This document shows positions 7,675 through 14,252 of a stretch of 25,308 nucleotides of DNA, one piece after another. The notes under the pieces are model-generated. The model saw nothing but the letters and a program-made list of their open reading frames with translations. It was not told where the DNA came from and searched no databases. The position numbers and the translations under genes were made by a program. Location of the stretch: positions 1 to 25,308 of the forward strand of contig CAZFCK010000043.1 in assembly GCA_964517355.1 (NCBI GenBank), given 5' to 3'. This DNA is from CAZFCK01 sp964517355 (GTDB lineage Bacteria; Desulfobacterota; Desulfovibrionia; Desulfovibrionales; Desulfovibrionaceae). Each line of letters begins with the position of its first letter. The first letter of the stretch is position 1.

Positions 7675-8227
7675 ACAGTGCTGCGTGTTTCGATGCTCAT
7701 GTGCTCTGCATCGCGTGTCGCGGCGCGTCTCGTGGGGCGCGGCGGTTGCGTCTGCCTGCGTTGCGAAATCCGGCCATGGTTTCCCAAGCGCGGACAGGGG
7801 GCTCGGCCGTGCCGTTTTCCGCTGTTTTCCCGATTGACAACAGGTTGCGCCAAGGCGTCGGGCCCGGAGTCGTGCTCCTTCTCCATGCCCGTGCCGCGGC
7901 CGCCCCTTATCCGCCGTCGTCGCGCGCGCGGTGCGTCCATCCCCCCGTGGCCGCACATCATGACCTGCGCTCGCGAGACGGCATTGCCGCGCCTGCGGGC
8001 AACCGTGGCGCCGAAGGACGGTGATGGCGGACCTTGGCCGGTTGTGTCCCCGACCGGCTGCCGCCATCGCCGTGCTCCGCGCCTCCCGGTTTCCCCTGGT
8101 GAAGAGCGGCATCGCGCATTCCCTCCTTAAAGACCGGCGTGTTCCAGCCCGTCCCCTGCTGGGGGCGCCGGTCTTTTCCATTCTCCGGAACACGATCCGG
8201 CCTTGAGAAGCGGCGGAGGGCGGCGGC
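7675..8227. other. GC-rich stretch with no supported gene
   Basis: About 550 bases have overlapping frames on both strands, all with compositionally biased translations (Arg/Pro/Ala/Ser-rich) and no recognisable domains or ribosome-binding sites. The region could be decayed coding sequence or encode a structured RNA. A long hairpin at 8129-8176 is the only clear structure. I saw no tRNA, tmRNA, RNase P or SRP RNA signature. Confidence 0.4.
8129..8176. terminator. Long hairpin, possible bidirectional terminator
   Basis: The outer stem AAAGACCGGCG (8129-8139) pairs perfectly with CGCCGGTCTTT (8166-8176). An inner stem CCAGC (8144-8148) pairs with GCTGG (8158-8162). On the plus strand the stem runs into TTTT, so it could end a transcript from the gene-poor region before infA. 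The T-tail is short and a stable regulatory hairpin is an alternative. Confidence 0.5.
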
Positions 8228-8256
8228 TTGACAGAATGGCGGGGCGTGACTAACTA
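8228..8256 (+). promoter_or_regulatory. Possible sigma-70 promoter for infA
   Basis: A perfect TTGACA (8228-8233) is followed by a 17-base spacer and a poor -10, TAACTA (8251-8256). If used, it would give a ~220-base leader before infA. The -35 is good and the -10 is weak, so this is tentative. Confidence 0.35.
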
Positions 8257-8324
8257 AGGATAACGTGCAGGCAGGGAACGTGGCCTGCGCGCATCTCTGC
8301 AGCACAGTCAAGACAAACGCTCAT

Positions 8325-8355
8325 GGGGTGGGAACTGTCCTGGCCCTTTTTTTTT
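8325..8355 (+). terminator. Attenuator-like hairpin with nine T's in the infA leader
   Basis: GGG-GT-GGGA-ACTG-TCCT-GG-CCC folds into an interrupted hairpin (8325-8346) followed directly by nine T's (8347-8355). It lies between the putative promoter and the infA start 130 bases further on. The stem is modest (an outer 3-bp and an inner 4-bp helix), so termination may be partial or conditional. Confidence 0.4.
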
Positions 8356-8483
8356 GTTCGGCATCGCTGTGCGGGTCCGAGCCCCTCATTTCTAAGGAAG
8401 GCGCAAGCCGTCCATCAACGCTTCCCCCGTTGCTTGCTTGTCGTTCTCGATGCCGGCGGGGTGCAGATACATCGGAGGTCAAT

Positions 8484-8702
8484 TTGGCTAAAGAAGAAGG
8501 AATCGTCGTCACTGGTACTGTTGAAGAGGCATTGCCCAACGCCATGTTTCGTGTGGTTTTGGAAAACGACCATGAAGTTTTGGCGCATATTTCCGGCAAA
8601 ATGCGCAAATACCGCATCCGCGTGATGCCCGGCGATACCGTGAGCATCGAACTGAGTCCCTACGATCTCAAACGCGGGCGCATCACCTTCCGCCCCCGCT
8701 GA
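8484..8702 (+). CDS. infA: Translation initiation factor IF-1
   Basis: IF-1 binds the A site of the 30S subunit during initiation and helps IF-2 and IF-3 select the start codon and initiator tRNA. The 72-residue product begins (M)AKEEGIVVTGTV and ends RGRITFRPR, the exact length and shape of the bacterial S1/OB-fold family (AHISGKMRKYRIRVMPGD in the middle). The start is TTG at 8484, preceded by GGAGGT with a 4-base gap. This is fixed by family alignment because the upstream in-frame sequence is unlike IF-1. It is monocistronic, with a hairpin terminator at 8778-8797. The rare start codon and the attenuator-like leader suggest limited or regulated expression. Confidence 0.97.
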   Translation: MAKEEGIVVTGTVEEALPNAMFRVVLENDHEVLAHISGKMRKYRIRVMPGDTVSIELSPYDLKRGRITFRPR

Positions 8703-8777
8703 CATACGGGCGTCTTTCGGCTGCCGCCGGGTTGCCGGTCGCAACCCCGCGGCCTATCGGACATTCTGAATCACGAT

Positions 8778-8797
8778 ACGCCCGGATCGGGCGTTTT
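8778..8797 (+). terminator. Rho-independent terminator after infA
   Basis: Stem ACGCCCG (8778-8784), loop GAT, stem CGGGCGT (8788-8794), then TTT. A compact GC-rich hairpin 75 bases after the infA stop fits an intrinsic terminator, although the T-tract is short. Confidence 0.7.
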
Positions 8798-8938
8798 GGC
8801 GGCGTTCCCGGCTGGGGATGCGGCGTTGTGTTGCGTGCGTAAATGGCGTAGGAGAACGTTTTGCAATGTCGCAACGTAACGGCGCAAGCGTGCGCGTCAT
8901 CGCGTGTGCGCGCGGTAAATATCCGGCGGGAGGCTTTT

Positions 8939-10111
8939 GTGAGCAGCGGACATAGTGTGCAGAAGACTATTGCGGAGATCAATTCACGCATCAAAAAAGG
9001 CAAGGCCGTGGTGCTCAATGCCGAGGAGATGACCAAGGCCGTCAAGGAAATGGGCAAGGAACGCGCCGCCAAAGAGGTGGACGTTGTCACGACCGGCACC
9101 TTTTCGCCCATGTGCTCCTCGGGAATGCTCTTCAACATTGGCCAGCAGCCCCCGGTCATGAAAGTGAGCCAGTTGTGGCTCAACGGCGTGCCCGCCCATG
9201 CGGGGCTCGCCGCCGTGGACGCCTATCTGGGGTGTACCGAAACCGCGGAAGACGATCCTTTAAACAAAGTCTATCCGGGGCAGTTCAAATACGGCGGCGC
9301 TCAGGTCATCGAGGATCTGGTGCGCGGCAAGGCCGTGCATCTGCGCGCCAAGGCCTACGGTACCGACTGCTACCCCCGCCGGGTGCTGGAGAAAGACGTC
9401 ACTCTGGCGGACCTGCCCTATGCGCAGTTGCTCAATCCGCGCAACTGTTACCAGAACTACAATTGCGCGGTGAACCTCACCAGCCGCATCATCTATACCT
9501 ACATGGGGCCGTTGAAACCCAACGCGCGCAACGCGAATTACGCCACGGCGGGCCTGCTTTCGCCCCTGTTCAACGATCCCTACTTCAAAACCATCGGCCT
9601 GGGCACCAAGATCTTTTTGGGCGGCGGCACCGGGTGGGTGCTCGGCCCCGGCACGCAACACGTGCCGAATCCCAAGCGCACGCCTCGCGGCTTGCCTGAA
9701 TCCGGAGCCGGCACCCTGATGGTGCGCGGCGACCTCAAGGGCATGACCCCTCGTTTTCTGCGCGCCGTCAGCATTGTGGGCTACGGCTGCTCCATGGCCG
9801 TGGGCGTGGGCATTCCCATTCCCATTCTCAACGAGGAAATGGCTTGGTACACCGGCGTCAGCGACGAGGACATCCTTGTGCCGGTCAAGGATTACGGTCA
9901 TGATTATCCTCAGGGACTGCCCCGCGTTCTGGGGCATGTGACCATGGCCGAGCTCAAGGCCGGAGAGATAGACGTGATGGGCAAGAAGGTGGCCGCGGTG
10001 CCTTTGACCAGTTACAGCAGATCTTTGGAAGTGGCGAACACGCTGAAGAAATGGATTACCAACGGCGAATTTCTGCTCACCGAGGCTCAGGAAAAGATAC
10101 CGGCCAGCTAG
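8939..10111 (+). CDS. Homocysteine biosynthesis protein (DUF39 / COG1900 family)
   Basis: This 390-residue cytoplasmic protein matches the DUF39 family implicated in forming homocysteine from aspartate semialdehyde and a sulfide source in sulfate reducers and methanogens. Recognisable stretches are TIAEINSRIKKGKAVVLNAEE near the start, DVVTTGTFSPMCSSGM with its Cys pair, the LNPRNCYQNYNCAVN region, and GLGTKIFLGGGTGWVLGPGTQH. Several conserved cysteines could carry sulfur. The GTG at 8939 is preferred: GGGAGG lies six bases upstream and family-like sequence starts right after it. A TTG at 8861 also has AGGAG upstream and would add 26 unrelated residues. In many genomes the family is paired with a NIL/ferredoxin-domain partner; none is adjacent here. 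It overlaps the following PP-loop gene. Confidence 0.9.
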   Translation: MSSGHSVQKTIAEINSRIKKGKAVVLNAEEMTKAVKEMGKERAAKEVDVVTTGTFSPMCSSGMLFNIGQQPPVMKVSQLWLNGVPAHAGLAAVDAYLGCTETAEDDPLNKVYPGQFKYGGAQVIEDLVRGKAVHLRAKAYGTDCYPRRVLEKDVTLADLPYAQLLNPRNCYQNYNCAVNLTSRIIYTYMGPLKPNARNANYATAGLLSPLFNDPYFKTIGLGTKIFLGGGTGWVLGPGTQHVPNPKRTPRGLPESGAGTLMVRGDLKGMTPRFLRAVSIVGYGCSMAVGVGIPIPILNEEMAWYTGVSDEDILVPVKDYGHDYPQGLPRVLGHVTMAELKAGEIDVMGKKVAAVPLTSYSRSLEVANTLKKWITNGEFLLTEAQEKIPAS

Positions 10112-10911
10112 ATCCGGAAGAGCCGCTCCGCCGGGTGCTCGCTGTATTGCGTGCCGCCGGGCCAGGGGTGATCGCCCTTTCCGGAGGGCTGGACAGCCGT
10201 ATTTTGGCGCATATCGCCGCGGAAAACTTTAGTTTTTTCGCGGCGGTTCATTTGCGCGGTCCGCATGTGCCCCAGGAGGATACGGCGGCGGCGCGGCGGT
10301 TTTGCGCGGTGCGGGGCTGGGAATTGACGGAGCTGCACTGCGACCCGCTGACCGTGCCCCAGGTGCGGATGAACGCGCGCGACAGGTGTTATCACTGCAA
10401 GCGGCTGCTTTTTTCGCGCGTGATCGAACATGGCCGCGCCAAAGACCGCCCCGCGGTGCTGGATGGCACCAACGCTTCGGATTTGGGGGAATACCGCCCC
10501 GGATTGCGGGCCCTGCGCGAACTCGGCGTGCGTAGCCCCCTGGCCGAGGCCGGTGTGGACAAGGCCGGGGTCGTGAGTCTGGGACGTTGGCTCGGCGTGG
10601 AGGGAGTGGAGCGCCCCGCGCGTCCTTGCCTGCTTACGCGGTTCGGCTACGGGGTGCCCTGCGACGCCACGCTGCTGCCTCTGCTTCAGGCCGGAGAAGC
10701 CCTGGTGTCCTCGGCGGGTTTCCGTGAATTTCGGTTGCGCGTACCGGAACAGGGGGCGTTCGTGCTGCAATTGGAGCAAGGCGAACGTGCGCGCTGGGAA
10801 GAGCTTGGCGGCGATGTGCTGCGCGAACTGGAGTCGCTCGGCGTGCGCGTGGCCGCTGTGCGTCTGACAAAAGGAGTCAGCGGGTGGTACGACCGTTCGC
10901 CCCGGATGTGA
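10051..10911 (+). CDS. LarE-family PP-loop ATP-dependent sulfur transferase
   Basis: LarE-type proteins adenylate a carboxylate and donate sulfur, in the best-known case from their own cysteine, to the nickel-pincer cofactor precursor. The 286-residue product has the PP-loop ATPase motif SGGLDS (44-49), the family's CYHCK motif (Cys113, Cys116), DGTNASD and RPCLLTRFGYG with Cys193, which aligns by eye with the sacrificial cysteine position. A further Cys204 lies close by and could join a cluster or persulfide relay. The ATG at 10051 lies inside the end of the DUF39 gene in another frame (61-base overlap); a GTG at 10135 is an alternative. LarB and LarC are not in the window, so lactate racemase maturation is not shown. 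Position after a homocysteine gene suggests a broader sulfur-transfer role. Confidence 0.88.
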   Translation: MDYQRRISAHRGSGKDTGQLDPEEPLRRVLAVLRAAGPGVIALSGGLDSRILAHIAAENFSFFAAVHLRGPHVPQEDTAAARRFCAVRGWELTELHCDPLTVPQVRMNARDRCYHCKRLLFSRVIEHGRAKDRPAVLDGTNASDLGEYRPGLRALRELGVRSPLAEAGVDKAGVVSLGRWLGVEGVERPARPCLLTRFGYGVPCDATLLPLLQAGEALVSSAGFREFRLRVPEQGAFVLQLEQGERARWEELGGDVLRELESLGVRVAAVRLTKGVSGWYDRSPRM

Positions 10912-10982
10912 AAAAAAGCTGGACAAGTTTGATAAAGTATTTGTAAAAGGCTTGTTTCGATTTCTACGAAAGGAGAATGCTC

Positions 10983-11093
10983 ATGGGAAGCCATAAGAAA
11001 ATTGAGCGCAAGAAAGAGCTGGACCGCAAACGGCACCGCCGTGCCAAGCGCCTGAAGGCTCGCATCCGCGAAGCCAAACAGGCCAAGTCCTAA
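10983..11093 (+). CDS. Small very basic protein, 36 residues
   Basis: The frame starts MGSHKKIERKKELD and ends EAKQAKS. The ATG at 10983 is preceded by AAAGGAG at a good distance. Over half of the residues are Lys, Arg or His, with regularly spaced Leu and Ala, consistent with one amphipathic helix that binds nucleic acid or ribosomes. A 70-base leader containing TGGACA and TTGTAAAA blocks may be a promoter. I do not recognise a named family. The strong ribosome-binding site and the stop after a compact helix make it more than a chance frame. Confidence 0.7.
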   Translation: MGSHKKIERKKELDRKRHRRAKRLKARIREAKQAKS

Positions 11094-11172
11094 CGGGAGT
11101 TGCCCGGCGGCATGAACGGAAGCGCTTGAATGCGCACTGTTCCCGCTGCGGGTCATTTCCTGGAGACTTATC

Positions 11173-11195
11173 AACGCTTCAGGCGCATAAGCGTT
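11173..11195. promoter_or_regulatory. Inverted repeat AACGCTT/AAGCGTT
   Basis: Perfect 7-bp arms AACGCTT (11173-11179) and AAGCGTT (11189-11195) are separated by 9 bases. No T-run follows, so it is not an obvious terminator. It lies 80 bases after the small basic protein gene. Confidence 0.35.
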
Positions 11196-11238
11196 ATCGG
11201 GGCTTGTCGATGAGGGCGGTGTTCCGGCTTCGGACAAT

Positions 11239-11265
11239 GCAATAATGATCTTTGATCAATATTGC
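11239..11265. promoter_or_regulatory. 27-bp AT-rich dyad, likely operator or hairpin
   Basis: Arms GCAATAATGATC and GATCAATATTGC are complementary at 11 of 12 positions around a TTT centre. The core TGATC-TTT-GATCA resembles half-sites of CRP/FNR-type regulators, but the spacing is one base off the usual FNR dyad. It could be a regulator site or RNA hairpin. Confidence 0.45.
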
Positions 11266-11376
11266 TTGAGGAAGTCTTTCGACAGCAGCCGATCCGCTTT
11301 TTTTACTATGGCGGCGCTCTGTATGCAAAGAGTGGCCGCTCATCGCTTGTAATTATGCATAGTTTGGAATGGTCGC

Positions 11377-11408
11377 GGGGAGAAGGCTTGATTGCGGAGA
11401 TTCTCCCC
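11377..11408. repeat. Inverted repeat GGGGAGAA/TTCTCCCC
   Basis: Perfect 8-bp arms at 11377-11384 and 11401-11408 enclose a 16-base loop. It would form a stable RNA hairpin on either strand. Confidence 0.4.
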
Positions 11409-11583
11409 GGAAAACCATTTCACGCGGTTGCGATATGCAGCCCCGCTTTTTCGCGCCGTGAACGCGCAACATGGCGTTTTGCCCCTTCCGGTCGCACATG
11501 GTGCCTTGTTCGCGCAACGCGCGGAAGAGGCGTGCGGGGAGCGCGGCAACACGGGAAAGCCGCCGGTTTTCCGCTCTCAATGT

Positions 11584-11615
11584 AAAAAGCCGCCGCAACA
11601 TCGGTGTTGCGGCGG
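11584..11615 (-). terminator. Strong rho-independent terminator for a minus-strand transcript
   Basis: CCGCCGCAACA (11590-11600) and TGTTGCGGCGG (11605-11615) form a perfect 11-bp stem with a 4-base loop. On the minus strand the stem is followed by GCTTTTTAC, a standard terminator tail; on the plus strand no T-run follows. No minus-strand gene lies just upstream of it (to its right), so it may end an unannotated small RNA or antisense transcript starting within 11616-11750 or beyond. Confidence 0.65.
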
Positions 11616-11674
11616 AATTCATCCTTGCCGCCCGGCGGATGATGCGCCGGGTCTGCGGCTGCGGTCGGGAAAGC

Positions 11675-11702
11675 TTGACAACAGTCGCTCCATGCTTAGA
11701 TG
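11675..11702 (+). promoter_or_regulatory. Sigma-70-type promoter for fmdB
   Basis: A perfect TTGACA (11675-11680), a 16-base spacer and TAGATG (11697-11702) lie 46 bases before the FmdB-family start codon. Four of six -10 positions match. Confidence 0.5.
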
Positions 11703-11747
11703 ACGCTATGTTGATACTAAAACATCGCGTCGGAGGGAGAAGCGATC

Positions 11748-12122
11748 ATGCCTATCTATGAATATCGCTGCGACGAATGCGGAAACGTGTTTGAAGAGCT
11801 GCAAAAGGATTTTTCCGAACACGCTGCAACGTGCCCCTTATGCAACGGACAGTCGCAACGTATCATGTCGAACACCTCGTTTATTCTCAAAGGCTCAGGT
11901 TGGTACGTTACCGACTACGCGCGCAACGGCTCCAGCTCGTCAAGCTCGAGCGCCGGCGGCAACGGCGGCAACGGCGGCAACGGTAGCAACGGCAAGAACG
12001 GCACGGCTTCCAAGAACGGCGTGGCCGCCCAGAAGACCGACACGGGCGCTGCGGCCAAGGAAAGCCCCAAGCCGTCCGCCGGCTCCGCAACCAAAGAGTC
12101 CAGCAGCACCTCGGCGGCGTAA
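11748..12122 (+). CDS. FmdB-family zinc-ribbon protein with low-complexity tail
   Basis: The first ~45 residues are a typical FmdB/CxxC-CxxC regulatory-protein zinc ribbon: MPIYEYRCDECG with Cys8 and Cys11, then CPLC with Cys29 and Cys32, followed by SFILKGSGWYVTDY. The family is often called a putative regulator; its true role is unsettled. The remaining ~65 residues are low complexity: a Ser run, GGN repeats (encoded by a repeated GGCGGCAAC unit near 11955-11985), then Ala/Ser/Lys-rich sequence. The tail is probably disordered. A GGAGGGAGA ribosome-binding site precedes the ATG, and a promoter at 11675 and terminator at 12151 bracket the gene, suggesting a largely monocistronic message upstream of purB-pyrE. 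Confidence 0.9.
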   Translation: MPIYEYRCDECGNVFEELQKDFSEHAATCPLCNGQSQRIMSNTSFILKGSGWYVTDYARNGSSSSSSSAGGNGGNGGNGSNGKNGTASKNGVAAQKTDTGAAAKESPKPSAGSATKESSSTSAA

Positions 12123-12150
12123 GCGCCGGGACGTCGAATTTTATTTATCG

Positions 12151-12177
12151 AGGCAACCGCGAGGTTGCCTTTTCTTT
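12151..12177 (+). terminator. Rho-independent terminator after fmdB
   Basis: AGGCAACC (12151-12158), GCGA tetraloop, GGTTGCCT (12163-12170), then TTTCTTT. An 8-bp stem with a GNRA-type loop and T-rich tail 28 bases after the fmdB stop. It separates fmdB from purB-pyrE, so the latter needs read-through or its own promoter. Confidence 0.75.
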
Positions 12178-12219
12178 GTTCAGGCGCCGCCCAGGCGCCC
12201 CTATTTTCGGAGAAACGCC

Positions 12220-14136
12220 ATGATCGATCGTTACACGCGCCCCGTTATGCGGGAACTGTGGTCGCAGGAAAACAAGTTCCGCGCCTGGCTCGAGGTGGAA
12301 CTGGCCGTTTGCGAAGGCTGGCACGCATTGGGGGTGATCCCCGGCGCGGCCATGGAAGATATCCGCGCCAAGGCGGATTTCGACCTTGAGCGGATTTTCG
12401 TTATTGAAGAAAAGACCAGGCACGACGTCATAGCCTTTCTCACGGCTGTGGAGGAAAAGGTCGGCCCCTCCGCGCGCTACATACATCTCGGCTGCACTTC
12501 GTCGGATATCGTGGACACGGCCAACGGCCTGCTGCTGACCCGCGCCGGAAACATCGTGGCCAAAGGTTTCGAACGTGTGCTGGCCGTGCTCGCCGACCTG
12601 GCGGAACGTCACCGGCAGACATTCGTCATGGGGCGCACGCACGGCATTCATGCCGAACCCACGAGCTTCGGACTGAAAATGGCCGGGTTCCATGCGGAGA
12701 TGCAGCGCCACCAGCAACGTTTCCTGGCCGCTCTGGAAGGGGTGCGCGTGGGCAAGATTTCCGGGGCCGTGGGCACCTATGCGCACCTGGACCCCGAACT
12801 TGAGCGCCTGGCCTGCAACCACCTGGGATTGCGTGTGGATCCGATCTCCACCCAGATCATCCAACGCGACAGGCACGCCGCTTTTCTCACGGCCCTGGCC
12901 CTGGCCGCCGGGGGCGTCGAACGCCTCTGCGTGGAATTGCGCCATTTGCAGCGCACGGAAGTGCTGGAAGTGGAGGAGGGGTTCAGCAAGGGGCAGAAAG
13001 GCTCCTCGGCCATGCCGCACAAGAAGAACCCCATTTCGGCGGAGAATCTCACCGGGCTCTCGCGCCTGGTGCGCAGCAACAGCCTGGCGGCCATGGAGAA
13101 CATGGCCCTGTGGCATGAGCGCGATATAAGCCATTCCTCCGTGGAGCGCGTGATTTTCCCGGATTCCACCACGCTCATGGATTACATTCTGAACCGCCTG
13201 GCCGGAGTGCTGGAAAACTTGCGCGTGCGCTCCGACAACATGCGCGAAAACATGGAGCGCTCCTACGGCCTGTATCTCTCGCAGCGGGTGTTGCTGGCCC
13301 TTGTGGAAGCGGGGCTCGGGCGTCAGGAGGCCTACGAGCTGGTGCAGAAACGCGCCATGCAGAGCTGGGACGAGAAAACGTCTTTCCCCGAACTGGTGCG
13401 CGGCGATGCGGCCATAACCAAACATCTTTCCTCCAGCCAGCTCGACGCCCTGCTGGACCCCGGATACTACCTGCGCTTCGAGGACATGATTTTCAAGCGC
13501 GTGTTCGGGCACGGGCTGAGCGGGGCCGAAGGCGCCGCGGAAATCACCGCGAAAAAACAGAAACTTGCCAGCCTGCTTTATGAATTGAGCTACAAGGAAG
13601 GGGACTTCACCCTGACTTCGGGCAAGAAAAGCGACTATTATTTCGACTGCCGCCAGACCGCGCTGCATCCCCAAGGGGGGCGGCTCATGGGACAGCTGTT
13701 CCTGCATCTGCTGCAAGGGCGCGACGTGGACGGCGTGGCCGGCATGACCCTGGGCGCCGACCCCCTGGTCTCTTCCGTTTCCGTGTTGTCCGCGGAGACG
13801 GACAAGCCTTTGCCCGCCATTATCGTGCGCAAGGAAGCCAAGGGCCACGGCACCAAACAGTTTTGCGAAGGCCTGGCCAATTTCGCCCCCGGCGGTAAAG
13901 TGGCCCTGTTGGAGGACGTGGTGACCACCGGCGGCACCCTGGTCAAGGTGGTGGAGCGTATCCGCGATGCGGGGCTGGAGGTCTCGTGCGTACTGTGCGT
14001 GCTGGATCGCGAGGAGGGCGGCCGCGAGACCCTGGCCGCGGCCGGGTTCGAGCTGGAATCAATCTTCACCCGCAACGAGCTGCTGCGGGCCGCGGGAAAA
14101 GCCCCAAGCACGGCTTCGGACAAGGAACCCGCCTGA
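12220..14136 (+). CDS. purB-pyrE: Bifunctional adenylosuccinate lyase / orotate phosphoribosyltransferase fusion
   Basis: One 638-residue frame joins two enzymes. Residues 1-432 are adenylosuccinate lyase (PurB), which splits SAICAR and adenylosuccinate in purine synthesis: TRHD with His68, RTHGIHAEPT with His141, and the superfamily signature GSSAMPHKKNP (261-271) with the catalytic serine loop. Residues about 445-625 are orotate phosphoribosyltransferase (PyrE), which makes orotidine monophosphate: GDFTLTSGKKSDYYFDCR, the mobile loop RKEAKGHGT (537-545) and the PRPP motif LLEDVVTTGGT (563-573). Both halves look complete. The ~12-residue joint (SGAEGAAEITAK) has no stop and no ATG or GTG suited to start PyrE. 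The ATG at 12220 has GGAGA upstream. Adjacent purB and pyrE genes are known in related genomes; a fusion is unusual. Sequencing loss of a stop is the main alternative. Confidence 0.93.
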   Translation: MIDRYTRPVMRELWSQENKFRAWLEVELAVCEGWHALGVIPGAAMEDIRAKADFDLERIFVIEEKTRHDVIAFLTAVEEKVGPSARYIHLGCTSSDIVDTANGLLLTRAGNIVAKGFERVLAVLADLAERHRQTFVMGRTHGIHAEPTSFGLKMAGFHAEMQRHQQRFLAALEGVRVGKISGAVGTYAHLDPELERLACNHLGLRVDPISTQIIQRDRHAAFLTALALAAGGVERLCVELRHLQRTEVLEVEEGFSKGQKGSSAMPHKKNPISAENLTGLSRLVRSNSLAAMENMALWHERDISHSSVERVIFPDSTTLMDYILNRLAGVLENLRVRSDNMRENMERSYGLYLSQRVLLALVEAGLGRQEAYELVQKRAMQSWDEKTSFPELVRGDAAITKHLSSSQLDALLDPGYYLRFEDMIFKRVFGHGLSGAEGAAEITAKKQKLASLLYELSYKEGDFTLTSGKKSDYYFDCRQTALHPQGGRLMGQLFLHLLQGRDVDGVAGMTLGADPLVSSVSVLSAETDKPLPAIIVRKEAKGHGTKQFCEGLANFAPGGKVALLEDVVTTGGTLVKVVERIRDAGLEVSCVLCVLDREEGGRETLAAAGFELESIFTRNELLRAAGKAPSTASDKEPA

Positions 14137-14138
14137 CC

Positions 14139-14168
14139 AAGCGCCGGGGGCTCGGTAAAGAGGCGCTT
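14139..14168 (+). terminator. Weak hairpin after purB-pyrE
   Basis: AAGCGCC (14139-14145) pairs with GGCGCTT (14162-14168) across a 16-base loop, immediately after the stop codon. There is no T-run, so termination would be weak or factor-dependent. Confidence 0.3.
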
Positions 14169-14252
14169 CCCCTCGTCCGCAACATGCCCGGCGTCACCTG
14201 AACCACGGCGTCCGGCTTCGGGAAAGCGGGGAAAGGAACTCTAGAAAAAGTA

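Larger units (their letters stand above)
11094..11674. other. Intergenic region rich in inverted repeats, no supported gene
   Basis: About 580 bases hold four clear dyads: 11173-11195, 11239-11265, 11377-11408 and 11590-11615. The open frames here (for example 11262-11585) have no ribosome-binding site, no recognisable domain, and run through the hairpins. The density of structure suggests one or more non-coding RNAs or operators. Confidence 0.5.

Noticed and set aside
7593..8130. Several overlapping frames on both strands before infA
   Set aside because: Compositionally biased translations typical of GC-rich non-coding DNA, with no motifs.
8265..8483. N-terminal extension of infA to 8265
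   Set aside because: IF-1 is 72 residues and begins MAKEE; the extension is unrelated and includes the hairpin with nine T's.
8861..8938. TTG start adding 26 residues to the DUF39 protein
   Set aside because: The extra residues are unlike the family, and the GTG at 8939 has a better GGGAGG site, although the TTG also has AGGAG upstream.
11262..11585. 107-codon plus-strand frame before fmdB
   Set aside because: No ribosome-binding site or domain; it contains the 16-base-loop hairpin and Arg-rich chance sequence.
11758..12219. Upstream extension of the PurB-PyrE frame across fmdB
   Set aside because: Out-of-frame shadow of fmdB and its terminator; the real start is the ATG at 12220 with GGAGA upstream and PurB homology from the first residue.
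12145..13848. 567-codon minus-strand frame opposite purB-pyrE
   Set aside because: Antisense shadow; His/Gln/Val-rich translation with no domain.
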